5,727 nt of DNA from Clostridiales bacterium (GTDB taxonomy: Bacteria > Bacillota > Clostridia > Lachnospirales > WRAX01). The notes under the pieces were generated by a model that searched no databases, was not told where the DNA came from, and was given only the letters and a program-made list of their open reading frames with translations. Positions 1 through 5,460 of the stretch are shown one piece after another. The DNA lies in NCBI GenBank assembly GCA_031271375.1, contig JAISVU010000343.1, positions 1 through 5,727 on the forward strand, written 5' to 3'. The position numbers were made by a program, and so were the translations under genes. The first letter of the stretch is position 1; each line of letters opens with the position of its first letter.

Positions 1-227
1 CGCTAAAAAAGGACGTAGTCCAAAAGCAGCTCGCTTTGCTGCGGTTCCGCAACGGCTTTCCGGCTTTTCAAGAAGGGGCCGTTTGCGTAATAACGGAAAC
101 GCCCGCGCATCAGCTAAAACTCCGCTGGGAACACGGGCGTTACGCCGCCGGGCTTACGGCGGACTTTGAAAACGTTTCGTTTACTGTGACGGGTATGGAG
201 CAAGGCGAAACCGTTTTTATGATTTAA
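1..227 (+). CDS. gtfA: C-terminal end of a GH13_18 glycoside phosphorylase, sucrose phosphorylase-like (5' partial)
   Basis: The reading frame is already open at the left edge (first full codon at position 3) and ends in TAA at 225-227, so only about the last 74 residues are present. The segment contains VVQKQLALLRFRN followed by GFPAF, then a short beta-rich tail ending TADFENVSFTVTG and METVFMI-like residues. From memory of the family, sucrose phosphorylases (S. mutans GtfA type) end with the same pattern: PVV..L..L..FRN...AF, a VETP-like strand, then an ADL...F.V tail. These cytoplasmic enzymes cleave sucrose with phosphate to alpha-glucose-1-phosphate and fructose. Related GH13_18 members act on glucosylglycerate, glucosylglycerol or sucrose-6'-phosphate, and the catalytic domain that would separate them lies outside the window. 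The gene converges on the esterase gene with a 15-nt gap. An in-frame TTG at 36 is not the start, because homology continues upstream of it. Confidence 0.72.
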   Translation, partial: LKKDVVQKQLALLRFRNGFPAFQEGAVCVITETPAHQLKLRWEHGRYAAGLTADFENVSFTVTGMEQGETVFMI

Positions 228-243
228 GCTGTATTTAAGCTGT
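222..243. repeat. perfect 11-bp tandem duplication at the convergent gene junction
   Basis: The unit ATTTAAGCTGT occurs twice without a gap, at 222-232 and 233-243. The first copy contains the last sense codon and the TAA stop of the plus-strand phosphorylase gene. The second copy ends on the first base of the TGA stop triplet of the minus-strand esterase gene. The duplication leaves both reading frames intact and simply fills the space between the stops. It looks like a recent slippage event. Confidence 0.85.
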
Positions 244-1205
244 CATACCAGCTTGTTTTGGAATTTCTGCAAAACCTCATCCATGAAACAGGGCAGATGC
301 TCATGGCCGTGGTGCTGGTACACCCTTATATCCTTCTTTGAAACGATGTTGTTATACGCGGCGTATACCGTGGAAGGCGGGCATACGTCGTCGTCCAGCG
401 TCACGGCGAGAAGGGTCTCGCCCTTTATTCTTCCGGCGAAATTTACTATGTCAATATACCCCAGCGTGTTATAGGTTTCTTCGGCGCGCTCACCCATTGG
501 GTCAAACATTCTGAAATAGCTCTTCAGCTCTTTGTACGCCTCGGTGGGGAGGTTCAGCTCCATCACCCGCTTATAATCGCACAGGAACGGGTACATCGGC
601 GCAAGCTGGCTGACAGCGGGTACAAGGGCGGCACAGGCAAGCGTAAGCGCGCCGCCTTGGGAACCGCCGTAGGCGCATATGCGCTGCTCATCCGTAAAAT
701 CCATGCCCATCGCCACATTGGCAAGCTGAACCGTGTCAAGGAAGACATGCCGGAACAGCAGAGAGTCCCTGCCTTCCGAAAGCCCCCGGATAATGTGACC
801 GTTGACCGTGTTCCCGGAAACGCCTCCCGCGTCGTCCGACTGCCCCGCCTGACCCCGGCAGTCCATCGCGAACACGCAGAACCCGGCGGCGGCGAAGGAT
901 ATGTGCTCGTTCCAGTCGCCCGCTCTGCCGGTATATCCGTGGAAATTAAGGGCTATCGGCAGATGCGTCCCCCCGGCTGGCTTAATTACCTTAGCGTGAA
1001 CCCTCGCGCCGCGTGTCCCGGTATAAAATAAATCAAAACATTCAAAGCCTTTAAGTGAAAACTTCGCCGGACGCATTTCAGCCTCCGGCTTGACGGCGTT
1101 CACCTCATTAACGCCGTCGTTCCAGAAAGCGTCGAAATCCGCGGGGCGGGGGCTTTTGCCCTTATACTCTCGCAGTTCCTCAAGGGACATATCAACAATT
1201 GACAC
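243..1205 (-). CDS. CE7 family acetyl-xylan esterase / cephalosporin-C deacetylase, cytoplasmic
   Basis: The 320-residue protein is an alpha/beta-hydrolase that removes O-acetyl groups from acetylated xylo-oligosaccharides and other small acetylated sugars. The CE7 signatures are all visible: NFHGYTGRAGDW around residues 87-98 (oxyanion-side Tyr91), DCRGQ at 115-119, nucleophile Ser182 in GGSQGG, acid Asp272 in the LDDDVCPPST segment, and His301 in HGHEH. This matches the Ser-Asp-His spacing known for Bacillus CE7 enzymes (about 181/269/298), and the length is typical (about 320). No signal peptide is present, so it acts on imported substrate. The start is GTG at 1205, chosen because GGAGG lies at 1217-1213 with a 7-nt spacer; the in-frame ATG at 1190 has no SD. 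It is the last gene of the operon, 21 nt after the regulator. True substrate is unknown, since CE7 enzymes are broad. Confidence 0.92.
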   Translation of the reverse strand: MSIVDMSLEELREYKGKSPRPADFDAFWNDGVNEVNAVKPEAEMRPAKFSLKGFECFDLFYTGTRGARVHAKVIKPAGGTHLPIALNFHGYTGRAGDWNEHISFAAAGFCVFAMDCRGQAGQSDDAGGVSGNTVNGHIIRGLSEGRDSLLFRHVFLDTVQLANVAMGMDFTDEQRICAYGGSQGGALTLACAALVPAVSQLAPMYPFLCDYKRVMELNLPTEAYKELKSYFRMFDPMGERAEETYNTLGYIDIVNFAGRIKGETLLAVTLDDDVCPPSTVYAAYNNIVSKKDIRVYQHHGHEHLPCFMDEVLQKFQNKLV

Positions 1206-1226
1206 GGCTCATCCTCCATAGTGAAA

Positions 1227-2201
1227 TTATGTGCTTTCCCCCTGGCGCAGCTCAACGGGGAAAACCTTGTTTACCGCAGTTGAATCCGGGCTAAAACCCT
1301 TTATATACTCGACCGCGTAGCGGCATATATCTTCAATTGGCTGGCAGATCGTGGTTATGGACGGCGTAACGAACTCCGACATGTCTATGCCGTCAAAGCC
1401 GACGACTTTTAGGTTTTCGGGAACCTTAATATTATTCTTAACGCAATACCGCAGTATTTGAGCCGCTATGATATCGTTTGACGTGAAAATCCCGTCAGTC
1501 TTAGGGTGGCTTTTAAAGAAATCCTTAATGCAGTCTTCGTACCGCGCCGAAATAAAGCGCTCCGTCGGGGCCGAATACATTATTGCCTGTATCCCACGCT
1601 CTCTGAACGTCTCGTCGAACCCGTCAAAGCGAAACTTGGCGTACATGTTTACCTGCATGGAATCCGAGAAGAAAACCGGGCTTTCGCAGCCCCGCTCAAG
1701 CAAGTGATTAGCCGCGGTCTTGCCGCCCATATAGTTATCCGACGACACGGACGATATACTGTTCGAAAGCATTCTGTCAAAGGAAATCAACGGGGCGTCA
1801 AAGTTCAAATGCTCCTCAAGGCTCTGGGTGTGGCTTGTAAGGATGACGCCGGCCACCTTATTGGCCCGGAGTATGCTGAAATACTCCAGCTCTTTTTTTA
1901 GCTCATGGTTGGAAACGCAGAGCATCAGCTTATACCCGTGAAGGGCGGCGTTCCGTTCAACGCTGTTTATCACTTTGCAGAAGAAATAGTTGCTTGCGGA
2001 GGGTACAATCAGCCCTATCATATTACTGTTCTTTTTCGACAAAGACCGCGCTATCTCGTTGGGCCGGTAGTCAAGCTCTTCCATAACGGCTTCTATTTTC
2101 TCCCGGGTTTTAGGGCTTACTCTCACGCGGCCGTTTAACAGTCTGGAAACCGTCGTCACGGTCACTCCGGCGCGCTCCGCCACATCTTGAATTGTCGCCA
2201 T
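1227..2201 (-). CDS. LacI/GalR-family transcriptional regulator, probable local repressor
   Basis: The 324-residue protein has full family architecture. An N-terminal helix-turn-helix (TIQDVAERAGVTVTTVSRLLNG, about residues 3-24) is followed by the hinge-helix region YRPNEIARSLSKK (45-57) and then a periplasmic-binding-protein-like effector domain starting at MIGLIVP (61-67). Conserved late motifs are present: FTSNDIIAAQ (239-248), VVGFDGIDMSEFVTPSITTI (267-285) and the C-terminal ELRQGEST. It should bind a CG-centred palindrome as a dimer and respond to a sugar. The ATG start has a modest SD (AAGGG at 2215-2211, 9-nt spacer). It lies 16 nt after the MalG-type permease and 21 nt before the esterase, so it is probably made from the operon it controls, giving negative autoregulation. 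The best candidate operator is the palindrome at 5423-5446. The effector cannot be read from sequence. Confidence 0.93.
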   Translation of the reverse strand: MATIQDVAERAGVTVTTVSRLLNGRVRVSPKTREKIEAVMEELDYRPNEIARSLSKKNSNMIGLIVPSASNYFFCKVINSVERNAALHGYKLMLCVSNHELKKELEYFSILRANKVAGVILTSHTQSLEEHLNFDAPLISFDRMLSNSISSVSSDNYMGGKTAANHLLERGCESPVFFSDSMQVNMYAKFRFDGFDETFRERGIQAIMYSAPTERFISARYEDCIKDFFKSHPKTDGIFTSNDIIAAQILRYCVKNNIKVPENLKVVGFDGIDMSEFVTPSITTICQPIEDICRYAVEYIKGFSPDSTAVNKVFPVELRQGEST

Positions 2202-2217
2202 ATCCGATAACCCTTCG

Positions 2218-3045
2218 TTACTTAATAGCCCCTTGCACGACTCCCTCGATTATCCGTTTCTGGCAGAACAGATAGACGATAAGCACAGGCAGGATCGTTA
2301 GCACTATTCCGGCCATCAGCGGGGCGAAATCCACGCTGAACGCGGTGAAGAAGTTGTATGTCGAGAGCGGGAGGGTTCGCTGGTATGGGGACAGGAGCAC
2401 AAGGCTCGGAAGCAGGAAGTCGTTCCAAATCCACAGCACGTCAAGGATTAATACAGTCGTCATAACGGGTTTTAACATAGGCAGCACCACCTTGAAAAAC
2501 GACTGGAGCTTGTTGCACCCGTCAATTAAGGCAGCCTCCTCCATTTCAAACGGGACGTTCTTAATGAAGCCGTGGAAAATGAATATGGCGAAAGCCTGGC
2601 CGAAACCCGCGTACATAAAGATAAGCATCGGCTTGCTGTTTAAAAGCTCAAGCCTGCCGTATATCGTCACGAGCGGGATCATTATCGTCTGGAAAGGAAC
2701 TATCATCGACGCGACAAAGACCGCGAAGATTAAGCTGTTTATCCTCCATTTATGCCTAACGAGGAAGTACGCGCCCATAGACGCGGTCATAATAATCACG
2801 GCGACGCTTACGATCGTAATTATTATGCTGTTGCCGAAGGCGTTCATAAAGTTCATCTTGTCAAAGGCGTCGATATAGTTTTTGAAGTCGATTGACGCGG
2901 GCAAAGAGAAGGGGCTGTCTACAAACTGCTGGGTCGTCTTAAAGGAGTTTATGACCATTAAGTAAAAGGGTATAATAAATAGAACTAAAAGCGTGTAGAT
3001 GAACGCATGTTTGAGTATAGAAAGTGTACGGGCTCTCGTTTTCAT
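2218..3045 (-). CDS. CUT1 carbohydrate ABC transporter permease, MalG type
   Basis: This 275-residue inner-membrane permease has about six hydrophobic segments, the first at residues 13-33 after a short basic N-terminus. The cytoplasmic EAA loop that docks on the ATPase is canonical: EEAALIDGC at 169-177 continuing to VVLPMLKP at 187-193, with the conserved Gly at 176. The segment WIWNDFLLP (205-213) and the C-terminal GVVQGAIK end are typical of MalG-like CUT1 permeases, as is the length. Its ATG shares one base with the TAA of the MalF-type gene (TAATG), so translation is probably coupled. A GGAGG SD (3054-3050) lies inside the preceding gene with a short 4-nt spacer. It would pair with the MalF-type subunit to form the channel. 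The specific sugar cannot be deduced. Confidence 0.95.
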   Translation of the reverse strand: MKTRARTLSILKHAFIYTLLVLFIIPFYLMVINSFKTTQQFVDSPFSLPASIDFKNYIDAFDKMNFMNAFGNSIIITIVSVAVIIMTASMGAYFLVRHKWRINSLIFAVFVASMIVPFQTIMIPLVTIYGRLELLNSKPMLIFMYAGFGQAFAIFIFHGFIKNVPFEMEEAALIDGCNKLQSFFKVVLPMLKPVMTTVLILDVLWIWNDFLLPSLVLLSPYQRTLPLSTYNFFTAFSVDFAPLMAGIVLTILPVLIVYLFCQKRIIEGVVQGAIK

Positions 3046-3929
3046 TACGCCTCCACCTCGAATCTTTTCGCCAATAGCGCCTGAGAAACCGCGACGGCGG
3101 CGACGACGATAAACAGCACAATGGCCTCGGCCTGGCCGGTTGCGTACCTGTTGGACTGAAAGGCTTTTTGGTAAATGTGCATCGAGGCGAGCTGCGATGA
3201 ACCGTAAGGGCCGCCGGCCGTCAGCGAAAAATTCATGTCATATGTCATAAAACATCTTGATATCGAAATAAAGAAGCATATTATAAAAGAAGGAATCATC
3301 AGCGGTATCGTTATATTGAATATCTTTTTGAGTCCCGTCGCGTTATCAATCGACGCGGCTTCGAGAACGTCTTTGGGTATGCTGACGAAGCCCGCGATAT
3401 AAATCATCATAAGGTATCCGGCGTACTGCCAAACGGTCACTATAACCATCGCGACAATGGCCTTATCCGGGTCGGTTAGAAATGACCTTGAAAGCGGGGC
3501 GTATTCCATTGCCTTGCCTATTTGCGTTATGACGTTGGCGAAAATGAACTTCCATATATAACCCAGCACGATGCCGCCGATTAGGTTCGGCGTGAAAAAA
3601 CCGGTTCGGACCGGGCTTTGAAACTTAACCTTGCTTGTTAGAATATAAGCGAGAACAAACGCGGTTATATTGCAGAAAACCGTGGCGTAAAGCACATATC
3701 CCAGGGTCTTGCCAAACTGGGCGAGAAAGACCTTGTCTGAAAAAACCTCGGCATAGTTGGCCAGCCCCACAAAATCCATTGTTTCGGTAATAGGGCTGTA
3801 GTTTGTAAAAGTCAGGAAAATACCGTATAGCAGCGGTATCAGGAGCACACATATGAACACGAGCAGCGACGGCCCGAGGAAGATGGCAAACGCTCCTGCG
3901 TTCCTTAGTTTTCGACTGCTTCCAAGCAT
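3045..3929 (-). CDS. CUT1 carbohydrate ABC transporter permease, MalF type
   Basis: The 294-residue permease has about six membrane segments, the first at residues 13-41, then a periplasmic stretch with the family motif FVGLANYAEVF (53-63). The EAA loop is at 190-213 (EAASIDNATGL...ITIPLMIP). The usual Gly at the seventh position of this loop is Asn196 here. The C-terminal half has SLTAGGPYGSS (235-245), matching the GGP motif common in MalF-like CUT1 subunits. I chose ATG at 3929, since AGGG at 3941-3938 sits 8 nt upstream. An in-frame GTG at 3938 would add three residues but has the SD directly abutting it. The gene follows the binding-protein gene after a hairpin-containing gap and overlaps the next permease by 1 nt. 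No ATPase gene is seen in the window; Firmicute CUT1 systems often share an MsmX/MsmK-type ATPase encoded elsewhere. Confidence 0.94.
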   Translation of the reverse strand: MLGSSRKLRNAGAFAIFLGPSLLVFICVLLIPLLYGIFLTFTNYSPITETMDFVGLANYAEVFSDKVFLAQFGKTLGYVLYATVFCNITAFVLAYILTSKVKFQSPVRTGFFTPNLIGGIVLGYIWKFIFANVITQIGKAMEYAPLSRSFLTDPDKAIVAMVIVTVWQYAGYLMMIYIAGFVSIPKDVLEAASIDNATGLKKIFNITIPLMIPSFIICFFISISRCFMTYDMNFSLTAGGPYGSSQLASMHIYQKAFQSNRYATGQAEAIVLFIVVAAVAVSQALLAKRFEVEA

Positions 3930-4007
3930 TATTCTCACCCTTTGGAATATGGGGCGGACAAAGATTCAGCCATGTTTATCCGCCCCATATCAAGAATTTA
4001 AAGCAGC
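3930..4007 (-). promoter_or_regulatory. intercistronic hairpin between binding-protein and permease genes
   Basis: In the gap downstream of the binding-protein gene a perfect 12-bp inverted repeat is visible: ATATGGGGCGGA at 3947-3958 and its reverse complement TCCGCCCCATAT at about 3980-3991. Three further pairs (AAA/TTT) form past one C/A mismatch, closing a loop of about 12 nt. In the minus-strand transcript it falls after the binding-protein stop and just before the MalF-type SD. No U-tract follows the stem, so it is not a typical intrinsic terminator. A stem here is more likely to protect the upstream mRNA from 3' exonucleases or to attenuate partially, keeping binding protein more abundant than permeases. 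That role is inferred. Confidence 0.75.
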
Positions 4008-5345
4008 TTACCTTGCGGACTGCCAGTAGGCGTTAATACCGTCCGCAAGCTCCTGACGGTCAATGACCCCGTCCACATACTGGAGCATCAAGTTTCCGGT
4101 CTGCGTCCAGGCATCGCCGCTGATGTATGAGAACACGCCGAGGTTAATGGTTCTGCTCTCGCTGGCGTATCCCGAAACGGCCTGGGTCTGGCTGTTGTAG
4201 GTTGTCTCTTCGGGGATGTTATTGAAGGGCATACAGAAACCCGCGTCGATGAAGAACTGCTGTCCTTCGGGGTCGGTCAGCGCCCATCCGCAGAAATCAA
4301 CGGCAGCCTGCTGCTGTTCGGGGGTGTTGTTGGAGGCGTCTACGCAGAAGAGCTTAGGAAGAACCATAACAACCTGCGTGTTGCCGTAATCCTCGGGGTT
4401 GTTGCTCCAGGGAACCGGGATGAAGCCGTATTCCTGGTCAACGTTCTCTAGCGTCCCCATGATAGTCCAGTTCCAGTCGCCCATGAAGAACGTGGCGCTC
4501 TTGCCTTCGCCGAAAGCCTGGGTGTCCGCGTTAAGGTCGGCCACAAGGGGATCGGCCTTGTTATAGTTATGTTCAACAAGCATATCCATAGTATCCATAT
4601 AGCCCTGGAATATCGGGCTGTCTTCGATCTTCGCCTCGCCGGCGACGATTTTGTCTATAAATCCCGTTCCGTCGGAGGTGGCGGAGCCTTGCACCGCGTA
4701 GCTCAGCGTAAGGTAATGCCCGCCAAGTGACCAGTTAGCGCCGTGAAGCATGGTTCCGGCTACGCCGGTTTCTTCAACCTTGTCAAGGAGCGCGCCGAGA
4801 GCGTCCCGGGTGTTAATCGTGTCGGGGTCAAACTCGCCGCCGTAGACTTCGTCAACTACGCGCTTATTGTAAAGCAGGCCGTAGCCCTGAACGCTGAAGG
4901 GTACGCCGAGGGTCTTTCCGTCAAAGGTTCCCGCCTCAATTACGCCGTCGTTGGCGAAGCTCATCCAGGGAGCGTTCTCCGGTGTAAGCTCAACAAGCCT
5001 GTTAGCGTATTCGATTACGTTTGCCGGGTCGATATTCATCATTGAAGGCCCGTTACCGGAAGCGTAAAGCGACTGGAGCTTCTCCTGCTGGCCTTCCCCT
5101 ATGCCCGTCGGGATAAGCTCAATCGTGACGTTGGGGTTAATCTCATGGTATCTTGCAAACATCTCTTCAAACATCGTATTGACCTCAGCCGAGGTGTTGA
5201 AGTATGTAAGCGTTACCTGCTCATCCCCTGCCGATTCGTTCGAATCAGCCCCGGCCGGGGCGCCGTCGCCGGCCGCACACGCCGCCATTAACGCGGCCGC
5301 CATAACTAAGGCCAGGATCATGGACAACAACTTCTGATGCTTCAT
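4008..5345 (-). CDS. CUT1 extracellular sugar-binding lipoprotein (SBP family 1)
   Basis: The 445-residue protein is the substrate-capturing subunit, lipid-anchored outside the membrane. It starts with a basic n-region (MKHQK), a hydrophobic core to about residue 20, and a lipobox-like LMAAC with lipidation Cys23. Met at -3 is less usual than Leu. An Ala/Gly/Ser/Asp linker (24-43) precedes the fold, which opens with VTLTYFN (44-50). Typical SBP_bac_1 features follow: FDGKTLGVPF (141-150), LLYNK (157-161), AFGEGKSATFFMGDW (277-291) and a C-terminal helix ending INAYWQSAR. Length is normal for the family. Aromatic residues such as W127, W205, W291, W293 and W313 could stack on sugar rings, but this is a guess. 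The ATG start has an excellent SD (AAGGAGG, 5358-5352, 6-nt spacer). As the first gene after the promoter it should be the most highly expressed member. Ligand unknown; an acetylated oligosaccharide is suggested only by the esterase downstream. Confidence 0.95.
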   Translation of the reverse strand: MKHQKLLSMILALVMAAALMAACAAGDGAPAGADSNESAGDEQVTLTYFNTSAEVNTMFEEMFARYHEINPNVTIELIPTGIGEGQQEKLQSLYASGNGPSMMNIDPANVIEYANRLVELTPENAPWMSFANDGVIEAGTFDGKTLGVPFSVQGYGLLYNKRVVDEVYGGEFDPDTINTRDALGALLDKVEETGVAGTMLHGANWSLGGHYLTLSYAVQGSATSDGTGFIDKIVAGEAKIEDSPIFQGYMDTMDMLVEHNYNKADPLVADLNADTQAFGEGKSATFFMGDWNWTIMGTLENVDQEYGFIPVPWSNNPEDYGNTQVVMVLPKLFCVDASNNTPEQQQAAVDFCGWALTDPEGQQFFIDAGFCMPFNNIPEETTYNSQTQAVSGYASESRTINLGVFSYISGDAWTQTGNLMLQYVDGVIDRQELADGINAYWQSAR

Positions 5346-5351
5346 AAACTG

Positions 5352-5358
5352 CCTCCTT
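5352..5358 (-). promoter_or_regulatory. strong Shine-Dalgarno of the binding-protein gene
   Basis: The minus strand reads AAGGAGG with a 6-nt spacer to ATG at 5345. It is the longest anti-SD match in the window, consistent with high expression of the binding protein. Confidence 0.9.
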
Positions 5359-5367
5359 CAGAAATTT

Positions 5368-5398
5368 TGCGCTTTTAACCGTGACAGTTTTCGGCGCA
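5368..5398 (-). promoter_or_regulatory. 5' leader stem-loop of the operon mRNA
   Basis: On the minus strand TGCGC (5398-5394) pairs with GCGCA (5372-5368), and inside this AACU (5389-5386) pairs with GGUU (5380-5377, one G-U pair) around a 5-nt loop. The two stems are separated by a 4x4 internal loop. With a transcription start about 7 nt after the -10 box (near 5397), the stem would sit at or within a base of the mRNA 5' end. That is the position where stem-loops are known to shield Gram-positive mRNAs from 5'-end-dependent decay. The stem ends 9 nt upstream of the SD, so it need not block it. No known riboswitch class is recognised. Confidence 0.45.
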
Positions 5399-5403
5399 GC
5401 TTT

Positions 5404-5432
5404 ATTGTACAGCATAAAAAACAAAATGTCAA
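5404..5432 (-). promoter_or_regulatory. sigma-A promoter of the ABC transporter-lacI-esterase operon
   Basis: On the minus strand the -35 box TTGACA (5432-5427) matches consensus fully. The -10 box TACAAT (5409-5404) has one mismatch to TATAAT, and the spacer (5426-5410) is exactly 17 bp and T-rich. Predicted start is around 5397, leaving a leader of about 50 nt before the ATG at 5345. It is the only strong promoter I see, and it points into the five-gene operon. The -35 box lies inside the palindromic operator at 5423-5446. Confidence 0.9.
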
Positions 5433-5446
5433 CCGTTTGACATTTT
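5423..5446. promoter_or_regulatory. 24-bp palindromic LacI-type operator overlapping the -35 box
   Basis: Two perfect 10-bp arms, AAAATGTCAA (5423-5432) and TTGACATTTT (5437-5446), flank a CCGT centre. The dyad axis falls on a central CG (5434/5435), with a single mismatched pair next to it. The core TGTCAA-CCGT-TTGACA has the CG-centred symmetry expected of LacI/GalR operators. It is 2 bp longer between the TG and CA ends than a standard CcpA cre box. It contains the complete -35 hexamer, so a bound protein would block RNA polymerase. The operon encodes its own LacI-family protein, the obvious candidate binder. Sequence supports the palindrome strongly; the binding partner is inferred. Confidence 0.8.
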
Positions 5447-5460
5447 ATTTTTTTTCGTTA

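Noticed and set aside
166..183. cre-like sequence TTTGAAAACGTTTCGTTT inside the phosphorylase gene
   Set aside because: The right half misses the CA of the cre consensus and the site lies near the 3' end of a coding sequence, so chance coding sequence is more likely.
657..1031. 124-codon open frame on the plus strand opposite the esterase gene
   Set aside because: It lies wholly antisense to a gene with intact catalytic motifs, has no SD and resembles no protein; it is a GC-driven shadow frame.
1506..1901. 131-codon open frame on the plus strand opposite the LacI gene
   Set aside because: Fully antisense to a well-supported regulator gene, no family resemblance and no promoter or SD.
2345..2878. 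177-codon open frame on the plus strand opposite the MalG-type gene
   Set aside because: Antisense to a canonical permease; its composition is what reverse translation of hydrophobic codons gives.
5423..5455. Plus-strand intrinsic terminator: the palindrome followed by a run of eight or more T
   Set aside because: The shape fits a terminator, but the stem is AT-rich, no plus-strand gene ends nearby, and the palindrome coincides exactly with a -35 box and has LacI-operator symmetry. An operator is the better explanation, though a dual role cannot be excluded.
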